From positions 5,766,001-5,830,000 of the forward strand of contig JBANDB010000006.1 in the NCBI GenBank assembly GCA_037576215.1: a stretch of 64,000 nt of DNA, read 5' to 3'. The stretch is from Armillaria gallica. Lineage: Eukaryota > Basidiomycota > Agaricomycetes > Agaricales > Physalacriaceae. This document shows positions 1 to 10,045 of the stretch, one piece after another (within the stretch, counting starts at the first letter, position 1; each line of letters opens with the position of its first letter). A program made the translations under genes and the position numbers. The notes beneath the pieces are model-generated. The model had not been told where the DNA came from. It did not search any database and was given only the letters and a program-made list of their open reading frames with translations.

Positions 1-260
1 CGCTAGAAATTGTGGGGATGGACTGTAAAACGTGGGGAAGGACTAGAAACCGTTGCGATGCTCTAGTAATCGTGGGGGAGGACAAGAAAGCGTGTGGAAG
101 GAATAGAAGACGTAGCAACGTGCTAGAAATCGTAGCAATGGTCAAGAAAACGTGGGGAGGGACTGGAAAACATGGGGAGGGACTAGAAAACGTGGGGAGG
201 GACTAGAAAACGTTGTGATGCTCTAGTAATCATGGCAATGGACTAGAAGACGTCGAAATA
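1..260. repeat. Degenerate ~20-bp minisatellite
   Basis: About a dozen imperfect units follow the pattern GACTAGAAAACGTGGGGAGG. They are most regular at 150-215 and more diverged to either side. The related LTR-X copy at 11096-12784 has only scattered matches to the unit, so the array looks like local expansion inside copy A. Short open frames here are by-products of the repeat. Confidence 0.7.
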
Positions 261-1504
261 GCCTAGTAAACGTGGCTTGGGGTGTACCTAATATTGTGAG
301 TCGAAACAATAGCAATAAATGTACAGAGACTGCAAGAAACTGGTAGAAATTGTAGCAACTGAGGTGCTGAGTGGGGTGCTGCAGCAATAGATGCACGGCA
401 ACTCCGAACAATGATAAAGATGAGGGTGATCCTATGGAGCTGAACTGGGCCTACACGGAGGCAATACTGAACTGGGCGATGAAAACGATGGCAATGTAGA
501 AGGTGAAAACGATGAAACAATCCTATGTGGTGAAAGTGAAGCAATGTTGTGGCATTAAAAGACAAAAGCAAGTTATTGACGCAAGATTTCGTGTATTGGT
601 GCAACCAACAACGTTTAAAGAGTAAAGCAAGCGGTGGGGAATAACTTGGAGTAACCGTAGCTGACTGGTAATGCCATAGCCTCGTCAACTGGGTAAGAAC
701 TAGCTCTAAAAATGTGGTATCTATCTAGTTTTTATACTACAAGTACGATTTTATAAATAGAATATTCTTCGAAGCCTTAGTAAGGCTGTAAGTCCTTGGC
801 TTTTGTAATAGCCGTAGTAAACATATGGTATCTGTGGTTCTAAAGTAACAGCAAGTCTTCAATGTTGCCATGTATGGATGCGAATCGTGTGGTTTTATTG
901 AGCGATGAGCGGATCATAAGGTGCTGTGTAGCTGCGGATTATTGAGCTGCAGTTGCCGTGCTGAGGTGTATGCATGGGGCAACAATAATTCGAAGTCTTG
1001 GCACTGTAACAGCCTTAGTAAACATGGTCTATAGTTGCTGTAGCTGTAATTATCGTAGCTGGGAGGGTACTCACATCAATCACATCATTTCATTAAATGA
1101 TTGATGGGCACATCAACTAGTGCTTCTGAGTGATATAGCAACCCCGTTTTAGGATGATTGTCGATCAAAGGTGCCTTGCCGTGATGGGATACGGTAATTG
1201 TGATGCGAGGCGAGCTGGGAAGGATAACGGAGTGCGTGAGGAGTGGATGTCACGGTTTTAGGACTGGATCTGAATGTTTGTGGCTTATACTGCGAAAATC
1301 CGTGGTATTATCGAGAGTTGGCAGTGTTATGGAGTGTGTGAGGATTATAATGGTGTCATTTCGAAGGTATTGGGTGATGGATGGCTAAATCCGCAAATTC
1401 TGAGCATACAGAGCCTGGAGGCTCATCACCGGTGAAGGGATAGTAGTGTTAATTAGCAGGGAAAATCTGCGAATTCTGAGCGTACAGAGCCTGGAGGCTC
1501 ATCA
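1..1504 (-). mobile_element. LTR-X copy A (partial, runs off window start)
   Basis: This non-coding insertion interrupts Ty3 element 1 just after its RNase H region. Read on the minus strand it starts at 1504 with TGATGAGCCT followed by the hairpin GAGCCTCCAGGCTC, exactly like the copy at 11096. Its interior shares recognisable stretches with that copy, for example the segment around 720-760 resembles 11720-11760 in inverse orientation. A second copy of the same start occurs at 1428, 76 bp inside, so a tandem duplication or a copy nested in a copy is present. The far end lies outside the window. TG at the start and the CA-type end of the sister copies suggest an LTR; no coding potential is seen. 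Confidence 0.7.
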
Positions 1505-1732
1505 TCACGTAGCTTCTTCGATTCGTTGATGGACCTCGCTTGTGGTGGGCATGATGAGGGCTCGGAAATGTGTGGGCTGCAGGACGGTGATATTGCCAAC
1601 ATCCTCATGTCCCTGGTCATGGTCTTGGTGTCTGGAGAGTAGGTCGGCTTTCACATTTTGGGCACCGGGCTTGTGGTATTCTGCGAGCTCAGTGACCCAG
1701 CGGGCCTGTCATTGGTTCAGCTTCTGTGGGAG

Positions 1733-2023
1733 TCAGAAATACTGGAGGTTCTGATGATCCGTCCAGATTTCTATGTTCTCAGCAGTGCCCATGAGGTATT
1801 GACGCCATTCAGAGAGTGCAAGCATGATCATGAGTAGCTCCTTGTCGTAGATTTCATAGTTTCGCTCTGTCGCGCTGAGGGATTTCGACATGAATGCCAC
1901 AGGGCGCCATACTCCATTCTGCTTCTGACTGAGCACTGCGCCGACGGCGCCTTTGCTCGTGTCTGCCTTGACCCGGAAGGGGTCTGTTTCCATAGGGATA
2001 GCAAGGATGACATCCTCAGCCAT
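1733..2023 (-). pseudogene. Element 1 RNase H fragment
   Basis: This 96-codon frame carries the Ty3-type RNase H core: the ADTSKGAVGAVLSQ segment, then NYEIYDKELL and IWTDHQNLQYF. The equivalent segments in elements 2 and 3 read EADASEGAIG and contain the same YDKELLAIMLAL motif. A TGA sits immediately upstream, where the other copies read through from reverse transcriptase, so the polyprotein frame is broken. Downstream sequence to 1505 still resembles the start of the integrase linker before LTR-X copy A cuts it off. Confidence 0.85.
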
Positions 2024-2182
2024 TCAGTGCTTCAGCTCCTGGAAGGCCTTTTCCTGTGCTTTCGTCAATTTCCATTCCATGTTGCCCATTAGCTGCATGA
2101 GAGGGTGAACAACCTTTGAGTACATTTTGATGAACTTCTAGTAGAAGTTTGTGAAGCCTAGGAATGATTGGAGTTCCTTCTT

Positions 2183-2680
2183 TCAACGGGGAGTTGGCCA
2201 TTCTGCGATGCTGGTGATCTTGACTGGGTCCATGTGTACGGAGTTCTCGCTGATGATGACTCCAAGATACTCCATTTTGAGTACTTCAAATTTGCACTTC
2301 TCCGCCTTGAGGAAGAGCTTGTTCTCATGAAGCCATTGGAACATGTGCTTCATGATCTGCCAGTGTTCCTGCAAGTCTTTCGAGAAGATCAGGATGTCGT
2401 CGAGGTAGATTGTGACCTTCCCTTCTCCAATAAGGTCATGGAAGATGTCATTCATCATCCATTGGAACATTGTGGGCAAATTAGTGAGCCCAAAGAACAT
2501 GACTGTTGGTCCGAACAGTCCTCGGTTGGTACGGAAGGTGGCCTTCTCCTTGTCTCCTTCCTTGATCCAGACATTGTTGTATCCCCAGCAAACATTGAGC
2601 TTCGTGAAGTACTTGGCACCACAGAGTTTGTCAATGAGTTTGTCAATGAGTGGTAAAGGGTAGCGATTCTTAATGGTCAT
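2183..2680 (-). pseudogene. Element 1 reverse transcriptase fragment
   Basis: This 165-codon fragment of the reverse transcriptase palm and thumb includes the YLDD catalytic box (in [10 protein letters not shown]), the FGLTNLPTMFQWMMND segment and the thumb motif MEYLGVIIS. These match the same region of elements 2 and 3 closely. The N-terminal part of the domain continues upstream (about 2680-2900) with broken frames. It is part of a decayed gag-pol polyprotein and not a functional gene. Confidence 0.88.
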
Positions 2681-2911
2681 CTCATTGAGTTTGTGGTAGT
2701 CTTGTACTGGTCAAAGCGTGCCATCCTTTTTCTTGACAAAGAAGAAGGGGAATGTGAATGGGGACTTGGAGGGGCAAATTCACCCAGACTCCAAGTTTTC
2801 GTTGAGGAACTTGTCAAGCTGTTCCTGTTCGTTTCAGTTCAGGGGGTAGACCTTGCAGTCCAAGGTTGATTTTGTGTTGGAGACGAGCTCGATGGTGTGG
2901 TCCCATGGCTT

Positions 2912-3529
2912 TCATTTGGGTAGTTCATCAAAGTTCTTCTTGGAGAACAGGTCACAGAAGGAATGGTAATGTTCTGGTACCATCTCCTCGAAAGTTTTCT
3001 TGGATTTGTCAGCATTTGCCTTAGCTGCAAGATCATTGGCGTGGTGCAGGGCACGAATGACGAGTTCTTCTTCCATCTGTATGGTGAGGATAGTGTCGCT
3101 GTCTTCAAGTTCTTCATCCCATCGGTCATCGGGATCGGTGTCAGGGAGTTCAATGTGGTTCTTGACACACTGGCAATGCCCAAAGATGATGCTGCTGGTC
3201 TTCCAGTTGATACTTGGGTTGTGACGCTTGAGCCAATCATGCCCGAGGTATATATCCTTCTTCCCAAGATTCGTGACCGTGAGGTCAATGCGCTCGCGAT
3301 GTTCCCCAATCGTTACGCAAAGTTCAATGAACTCCGTGATGTCCCTGCCTTGGTTGTGGGTTCCATCAGCATTGTAGACTGGAATGGGTACCACTGCCTT
3401 CTTTGTGTTGATTCCGTGTTTGTGCACGTAGGCACTATTGATGGCACTTCCCATGCAGCCGCTGTCGATCAGCACCTTCATGCTCAGGACCTTTCGTCCT
3501 GTGCAAAGTTCAATGGTCATGTTGACCAT
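2912..3529 (-). pseudogene. Element 1 retropepsin and RT N-terminal linker
   Basis: This 205-codon frame carries the aspartic protease active site VLIDSGCMGSAIN, with the catalytic Asp intact. It is followed by PVYNADG, LGHDWLKRHNP and the acidic DRWDEELEDSDTIL segment shared by all three elements. It runs into the linker just before reverse transcriptase (FCDLFSKKNFDELPK). The retropepsin would act as a dimer to process the polyprotein. The surrounding frames are interrupted, so it is a remnant. Confidence 0.85.
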
Positions 3530-4211
3530 GAAGTCTCCTGATGCGCCTCAGATGTAGCGGATCGGTTCGTGAAGTTTGTAGAGGCTCTCTCGTGCCAACT
3601 CGCCTCCTTCCTGGAGGAATTGGAGTAATTTGTCTGTGAGTTCTCCCAGTCGGTCCTTGTGCATCCATACACAAAGGGCAGCGTGAGTGGCATTGTCACT
3701 GTGCGCTTCTTGGATCGCTCGTAGCATCCAGTCGACCTCAAAGGGTTTCATCCATCAGTGAGGGACCTGTCGAACCTTCGCACTAACTGCTGAGGGTATA
3801 GCTACCATTGGTGAGGTCACCTCAACCCCCTCATTAGGGAGTGACTTTGTGGCCCTCATGGGCGATTCTGGCAGTGTCAGGAGCGTTTCGGAGAAATCGT
3901 CGGGCTGCCTGAGGCAAGCCACTTCTGGAAAGACGTATCATCTTCATCGTTGGGTACTTCAATCATAGTTACCTGGTGCCCCCTCTTTACCACCTGGGTG
4001 CTAGCAGCTTCCTCCCGTCCGGCTGCCTTGGTTGGGGCTGTTGTGCATCCAACAGTTCTTGCTACTCACTGGTCTTCGTCGGAATCGCCTAGAGGGGTGT
4101 CACACTGGTCCTCATTGGAGGCACCGGATTGCTGCAAGTTCATCTTGATGTCAGGGCTGCCCCCAATAGGTGCAGCGGACTCGACCTGTGCCGAATGAAT
4201 GGACTTACCGG

Positions 4212-5532
4212 TGATGAACCTAGAGACTCCTGTGGGCAGAAAACACAAGACCTGTAATGGCGAGTGTAACCAAACACAGAATCTGAAGGCAGGTTCTAGC
4301 GAGTCTAGTCTTGCACCTCCGTGCGGTGACTGTAGCTTCCTGGTGGTGTAGCAACATGTTGCTATGCTTTGTTATGATTCTCTGAAGGCTGTTCAGAGGC
4401 TCAAGGTATGTACACGAACTTTCCTGGAAGGGAAAAGGTGCGTAAACATGGGTGTATGCTGAGCGGGGGTGACCTAGATGTGGCGCGAACTATTTGGTGT
4501 CGGAATCCTGGCTACAGTTCCAGTAGAAGATATTCTCCTATACTCGTGTACTTTCTCAGAGAAATGCAGAGATGGAGCTGGCTTATCTAGAGAAACTCGA
4601 ATTAGTATTGTCCCTAACTTATAGGAACAGTATGCTGTTGGTGTTAGAGACTAAAAGTTTGGAATCCTAGCTATGGATTACCCTTTTAAGTCTTCAGGTA
4701 TGCAAATTTATGACAGGAGGATGACAAACAAGGTAGTCTTTATATGATACCCTTGCTTGTGTTTTGGACGAGAGGACGTGAATCAAGTTATTTAACACTT
4801 GGTAGCTAGCAAGTTTGGAGAAACTTCGCAAAGTGTTATATCTCTTAAGAACGTAGAGATATTAACTTTAATTCGCATGTATTGGGTGGTATGTGTGGTG
4901 TATGTATCCTCTAGGGAGAACTGTCCTTTTCTATCTACAGGCCGTTATCTTTTATACTACAGAACTGTACTTGCTAAGTAAGCGAACTTTTACCTTGGCT
5001 TGATAACCGCAGTACATGATTTGTGAGCGTAGCGAACTATTTGTAACCATAGTTCACTATACCGTGTGCTACTCTACTGTGCATACTTATTAAAAGTTCG
5101 CGTAGCCTAATAAAGCTACAGAAGGTTTACTAATTTACTTACTACTTACTCAGCTGCAGTTAATGGCTCACTAATCTCTACTATATTTCTAAGCTGTAAA
5201 GGTGTATCCATATGGCCTCTTGAGAATCTGTAGCTATGCATAGCCTATGCATAGTTAAACTGCATGACCATATGGCTCTGTCCACGTGCAAAGGCCTAGA
5301 ATAATGATGCGTGTCTATTTTACTGCGGAAGGATTGGCAATCAATGTGCCTGGAGGCACAATGACTCATGGATATCGAAGTGAAAGTTCATGTAGAGTGG
5401 GATATTTAATATGATTCTACCTGTGCTGGGCTTGCAATGTTTGGTTTAGTGAAAGGCCACGTAAGGGAGATAGGCGATAAATTGTAAGTGGTGTCTGCGA
5501 TTTCAGAGCGCACAGAGCCTGGAGGCTCATCA
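4212..5532 (-). mobile_element. LTR-X copy C, solo insertion in element 1
   Basis: A 1321-bp non-coding insertion lies in the gag-protease linker of element 1. Read on the minus strand it begins at 5532 with TGATGAGCCT and the GAGCCTCCAGGCTC hairpin and ends at 4212 with AGGTTCATCA, the imperfect inverse of its start. On the plus strand the flanks are CCGG at 4208-4211 and CTGG at 5533-5536, which fits a 4-bp target duplication with one C-to-T change at a CpG. Its first ~38 bases match copies A and B; the interior is more diverged. No protein-coding potential is seen, as for a solo LTR. Confidence 0.68.
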
Positions 5533-5576
5533 CTGGCCCGGTCTGCTCCCTTTGGACTCTGCGAATTGTTTGGCCC

Positions 5577-6296
5577 TCACCTAGGGCCTGCACCGACAGT
5601 GGATTGCCCTTTGTCTTGATGGGTGGACACGCTCCTGGGACTCTTGCTTTGCTGCAGGTCCTGAGACCATGCTGATTGGTCCACAATGTGCATGGTCTTG
5701 ATGATCGGAGTCCCACTGGGGGGCTCATTCCTTGCAATGTTCCTCTGGTCCGAGACAGATTTCACCAAAGTTATTTTCTGTACTTGGGGGGCTGCTTCGT
5801 CAAGGGGGGCGTGTCCCTCTGAAGGAGGCGCTTGGTTCCTTGCCCCTTCCGCTCGAGGTGTTACGAAGAGTAGCAATATGGTGGTTGCCTTTTCGATCAA
5901 TGCATTCGCTCGTGATGAGCTACTTGCCGGTCGGTTAGCCGGTCGTGTTGCTGAGGTTTCCCCCACTTCAGCATGCATATGGGGGCCCACAGCTATCCCC
6001 CATTGTGGGGAGACATCTGTGGATTTGTTAGTCAAGTCCATGTCCCAAAGGATGTCATATTGGTTTGATTCTGAGGAGGGTGCACTGGTAGAAGTCAGTA
6101 AGTGGTGCATAGGCCATATATTGTTCATATGTTTAGAAGTCATGTAAGTAGAAACTGGTCCCGCACTTGGGGACCAGGGTATAGCTGAATGTGTGGTAGT
6201 AAAAATGTCTGTATGTAAAAAGGAAGAATCAGACTGTCCAGCGGGAAGAGAGCGTGCACCCATGAAGTCCTTGGTCGTCACAGCGGAATCAAGCAC
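5577..6296 (-). pseudogene. Element 1 gag-protease linker fragment
   Basis: This 239-codon open stretch lies between the gag zinc knuckle and the LTR-X insertion. It has no recognisable domain and is rich in Ser, Pro and Ala. It occupies the same place as the 18327-19397 linker of element 3, with which it shares short blocks such as the alanine-rich segment containing PSEGHAPLDEAA. Function is unknown; it belongs to the element and not to the host. Confidence 0.55.
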
Positions 6297-6376
6297 CCGA
6301 CAACCTACTCTTTTACCTCCTCAACCTTCGTTTCTGCAGAGAGTGGTACTTTGGTGCTCTCAAGGGCGTGTACCTC

Positions 6377-7045
6377 TCAGGGCTGACTCTTGTCAGGGCA
6401 GTCCTTGCTGAGGTGGCCCTTCTTGTTGCACCGAAAGCACCTTCCTTCTGCCCACTGCTTCTTCTTGACCATGTCAATGTCCATTGGCTCTCTCTGGCCA
6501 ACATATGTCGTTTCCTTCCTCACTACCCATTGTCCGCCTGAGTCTTGCCCATCGCTATTGCCAGACCCCTTGCTTGCCGAGGAACTTGTCGCACCACCTG
6601 TAGTGTTGGGTTTACTACTGGTGGCGGTAATTTGCTTCTGGTTCCCTAGGCAGCAGTCCTGGTGCTGGTCGAGGCCATGGGCCTGGTTGTACACATAGTG
6701 TTGCTGCTGTTTCTCATACATGTGCAGGATCTGGCCCTTCCACTCGTCATAGGTGTGTGGTATTCCGAAGCCGATGTTGGCGATGGTGGAGGTATAACTT
6801 GTAGGGACCCCCTGCCGTACAGCAGTGACCATCGTTCCTTGGTTGCCGGTATCCCATTGTCGACCAGCCAGCTTTGCCTCGCACTCTATCTTTTGGAAGA
6901 AAAGTGGGGCAGGGTCGCTTCCCATCTTCAACTCCTTCATCCTCTTCTCATGTACTTCTTCAATGGCGGGGTCACGGAATTGTTCTCGGACCAAGTCAGA
7001 GAAGGTTTCCCAACTTGGGTACCAATACCGTGGCAGGTCAGTCAT
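6377..7045 (-). pseudogene. Element 1 gag: capsid C-terminus and zinc knuckle
   Basis: This 222-codon frame contains retrotransposon gag capsid sequence (YPSWETFSDLVREQF, then FFQKIECEAKLAG) and ends in a CCHC zinc knuckle, CFRCNKKGHLSKDC, a nucleic-acid-binding motif. Gag would form the cytoplasmic particle. Further capsid sequence continues upstream in broken frames to 7197, where the large inverted repeat truncates it. Compared with the 440-codon gag of element 3 it lacks the N-terminal half. Confidence 0.85.
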
Positions 7046-7321
7046 GTTGTCAGGAATCCACCAATAGTCCTCTCATAGGTGGACCCACCAGTCCTGTGCA
7101 TGTCCCTCGAAGAGTCCTATGGCAAAGATGATCATTAGGGAGGGGATTCCGAGGAAGGAGTGGCGGAAGCACCTATGAATGCTACTTTAACAGATCAAAT
7201 AGTGTCAGTTGACACATAGTGAAAACACAATATGAGTGTCAGTTGAAAATATTCAATTTCTCAGGATTATATGGTATATTAGTCAGCAGACCAACTCTTA
7301 ACATCAGGACATCATCAGAAA

Positions 7322-7423
7322 ATCCCGGCAGAACCGGGAATTGAACCCAGGATCTTAAAAAGATTTATAATAATATCACATGACTTTTCCAAGCAGACAT
7401 ACTAACTACCATACCATACTGGC
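7322..7423 (-). ncRNA. tRNA-like Pol III module (left arm)
   Basis: Read on the minus strand, this carries an A-box-like TATGGTAGTTAGTATG and a B-box GGTTCAATTCC with a pairable T-arm (CTGGG/CCCGG), spaced about 80 bp apart. It resembles a tRNA-Asp/Glu-type gene. The acceptor stem does not pair and the anticodon arm is degenerate, so it is a tRNA-derived module (SINE-like or pseudogene). It is duplicated in the other arm. Confidence 0.5.
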
Positions 7424-7846
7424 ATTATATATTCATGTAATCATCACTCTATATGACCTCCCTCTCTCAGATTTATAATATCCCAATTGGGCCCTCCCTT
7501 TGGTGCGCTTTGTTGCGCTTTTTTTTTCCTTATTGGGCTGGTCAAATCGGCCCATCAATTGCACCTAGAATTGGCTCTCCCATGGCATTGATGGCATCAA
7601 TATCAGGCTATTTTCGGACAAAATTCGCATTTTGGCTCATTTTAGGCTTCCTCAGGCTACTGGGTGGGTCATGGGATGGTACTAGTATATACCTAAACAT
7701 AAATAGCATAAAAGCGAACCCTCTGGTGAGGTATGGGGGCCCTGGGGAGGGGGTAAAATAGGTAAAATAGTGAAAAATAGCGGAAAATCACTGAAAATTC
7801 GCGTTTTGGGGGTAGTACACGCATCGGATCGCTTCGAAAACTTGAT

Positions 7847-8310
7847 CAATGAATTCCCTGTCCTTGAAAACCCCAAAACGGCCCCTCTACAGTACATGTG
7901 GCGCATTTTATGGCTAGGCATAATCGGGAAAATAGGCTTTTTATGGTACTGCGTACATTGGATCGCTCCGGGGATGTTACCAATCGATTTCTACACTATA
8001 TAAACCCTAGAATACATCTTCATATGCTATATATAACCACCAGAATGCGATGGAAAATGGGGGATTGGGGGGAAACACGGTTTATTTTGTTTTCTAGGCG
8101 TCGCGTCGGTCTGGGGACATCACCAATCGATTTCTCGACCTTGAAAACCCCCAAACGACTCTTGGGTTCATTATGGGGTCTCAGGAACGATGGAAATAAT
8201 GATGTAACAGTTTAGGAGGAGCACATAGGGAAACTCGCATTTCTGAGCTTCGGAAAACTTCGGAGTTGTTGTCAATGGATTCCTTGACCTTGAAAGCCCC
8301 CAGAACACCC
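7847..8310 (+). repeat. Four diverged ~140-bp units inside each palindrome arm
   Basis: The motif CAAT-GATTTC-GACCTTGAAAACCCC recurs in diverged form starting at about 7847, 7981, 8124 and 8273, with spacings of about 134, 143 and 149 bp. Each copy is preceded by a CGGAT/CGGTCTGGGG-type segment. The same series is mirrored in the right arm. This is satellite-like organisation; coding potential is not evident. Confidence 0.55.
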
Positions 8311-8663
8311 TAGGAACACATTTAAAACCGTTGAAATCCGTGGTAAAAAAGGTGATAGTGAAAATATGCGAAATACCATATATCTCGCATTTTTGAGTGT
8401 TGGGGAAGGTAATTCTGCTCTAGAATACACAATATGTATTGTATAATAGTGTGTACAAAAGCTGAGGATGATCTGAAATGTATTGGCAGAGATATAAGGA
8501 GATTTTGTGCATAACTGATAGCACACTCATTACTTCGGAGTTTTGACACATGAACCCCAAGGATGATTGGTGATTCGAAGGTTTTTTAGGTCCAGGAATC
8601 TGAATCTGATAGTCCCCAGGCCATAGGATGAACAGAACATCGAAATGTGGGGGGTGCTCCTCC

Positions 8664-9930
8664 TATATCTCTGCCAATACATTTCAGATCATCCTCAGCT
8701 TTTGTACACACTATTATACAATACATATTGTGTATTCTAGAGCAGAATTACCTTCCCCAACACTCAAAAATGCGAGATATATGGTATTTCGCATATTTTC
8801 ACTATCACCTTTTTTACCACGGATTTCAACGGTTTTAAATGTGTTCCTAGGGTGTTCTGGGGGCTTTCAAGGTCAAGGAATCCATTGACAACAACTCCGA
8901 AGTTTTCCGAAGCTCAGAAATGCGAGTTTCCCTATGTGCTCCTCCTAAACTGTTACATCATTATTTCCATCGTTCCTGAGACCCCATAAATGAACCCAAG
9001 AGTCGTTTGGGGGTTTTCAAGGTCGAGAAATCGATTGGTGATGTCCCCAGACCGACGCGACGCCTAGAAAACAAAATAAACCGTGTTTCCCCCCCAATCC
9101 CCCATTTTCCATCGCATTCTGGTGGTTATATATAGCATATGAAGATGTATTCTAGGGTTTATATAGTGTAGAAATCGATTGGTAACATCCCCGGAGCGAT
9201 CCAATGTACGCAGTACCATAAAAAGCCTATTTTCCCGATTATGCCTAGCCATAAAATGCGCCACATGTACTGTAGAGGGGCCGTTTTGGGGTTTTCAAGG
9301 ACAGGGAATTCATTGATCAAGTTTTCGAAGCGATCCGATGCGTGTACTACCCCCAAAACGCGAATTTTCAGTGATTTTCCGCTATTTTTCACTATTTTAC
9401 CTATTTTACCCCCTCCCCAGGGCCCCCATACCTCACCAGAGGGTTCGCTTTTATGCTATTTATGTTTAGGTATATACTAGTACCATCCCATGACCCACCC
9501 AGTAGCCTGAGGAAGCCTAAAATGAGCCAAAATGCGAATTTTGTCCGAAAATAGCCTGATATTGATGCCATCAATGCCATGGGAGAGCCAATTCTAGGTG
9601 CAATTGATGGGCCGATTTGACCAGCCCAATAAGGAAAAAAAAAGCGCAACAAAGCGCACCAAAGGGAGGGCCCAATTGGGATATTATAAATCTGAGAGAG
9701 GGAGGTCATATAGAGTGATGATTACATGAATATATAATGCCAGTATGGTATGGTAGTTAGTATGTCTGCTTGGAAAAGTCATGTGATATTATTATAAATC
9801 TTTTTAAGATCCTGGGTTCAATTCCCGGTTCTGCCGGGATTTTCTGATGATGTCCTGATGTTAAGAGTTGGTCTGCTGACTAATATACCATATAATCCTG
9901 AGAAATTGAATATTTTCAACTGACACTATT
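8664..9930 (-). repeat. Right arm of the large inverted repeat
   Basis: This is the mirror image of 7235-8496. The inner boundary lies at the TATATCTCTGCC segment and the outer boundary at TCAACTGACACTATT. A sum of coordinates near 17160-17162 maps any base to its partner. Divergence between arms is limited to single-base indels, for example in the C run near 9088 and near 8988. Confidence 0.88.
9739..9840 (+). ncRNA. tRNA-like Pol III module (right arm)
   Basis: This is the mirror copy of 7322-7423. It has the A-box-like segment at about 9746-9763 and the B-box GGTTCAATTCC at about 9815-9825 inside a 5-bp T-stem. The acceptor ends do not pair, so aminoacylatable tRNA is not expected. Transcription by RNA polymerase III from these boxes is possible. 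Confidence 0.5.
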
Positions 9931-10045
9931 TAAGTAGAAATCTAGCATGCAAGGCTGAGCAGACATGGAGGTGTTTCACGCAGAGACTTCCAGCCAATGA
10001 CCATCTGAATCTGCTGTCCCCTCCAGGGATGGCTCTGTCGTCAGG

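Larger units (their letters stand above)
1505..7197 (-). mobile_element. Ty3/gypsy chromovirus-type element 1, decayed
   Basis: On the minus strand the order is gag with CCHC knuckle (7197-6377), a long linker, retropepsin, reverse transcriptase and RNase H (ending near 1510). This is the gag-PR-RT-RH order of Ty3/gypsy elements. Its residue-level similarity to elements 2 and 3 in this window is high. The 5' end of gag is cut at 7198 by the large inverted repeat. LTR-X copies interrupt it at 5532-4212 and at 1504. The integrase and both LTRs are not visible. Numerous in-frame stops, mostly TGA, show that it is dead. Confidence 0.88.
7198..8496 (+). repeat. Left arm of the large inverted repeat
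   Basis: The outer end is AATAGTGTCAGTTGA at 7198-7212. A second AGTGTCAGTTGA at 7235-7246 is the point where symmetry with the right arm begins, so the left arm carries 34 extra bases. Those bases could have been lost on the right by recombination between the two 12-bp copies. The arm contains a tRNA-like segment on the minus strand and four diverged ~140-bp units. No host gene is seen. Confidence 0.88.
7198..9930. mobile_element. Large near-perfect inverted repeat (fold-back type element)
   Basis: Two ~1.27-1.30 kb arms in opposite orientation flank a ~167-bp unique spacer (8497-8663). Sequences from 7235 to 8496 mirror 8664 to 9927 with only a few one-base indels, so open frames in the two arms give identical translations. 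The outer ends both carry AGTGTCAGTTGA next to AAT. No transposase-like protein is seen. The unit sits exactly between element 1 (cut inside gag) and element 2 (cut inside the linker), which point in opposite directions. It could be a fold-back transposon, a long-TIR element, or an inverted duplication from rearrangement. Confidence 0.85.

Noticed and set aside
1..260. Possible CRISPR-like array
   Set aside because: Units are ~20 bp, degenerate and directly adjacent, with no spacers of constant length. The host is a eukaryote.
7453..7761. 102-codon open frame repeated in both palindrome arms as a gene
   Set aside because: It has no known motif. It lies inside repeat DNA with several equally long frames on the opposite strand, so it is probably a chance frame preserved by arm identity.
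9739..9840. Functional tRNA gene
   Set aside because: A and B boxes and a T-stem are present, but the acceptor stem does not pair and the anticodon arm is not convincing.
7198..9930. Palindrome as a pure library or assembly fold-back artefact
   Set aside because: Arms are separated by a unique 167-bp spacer, differ by small indels and a 34-bp asymmetry, and end at a shared terminal motif. The artefact remains possible but is less likely; read support is needed.
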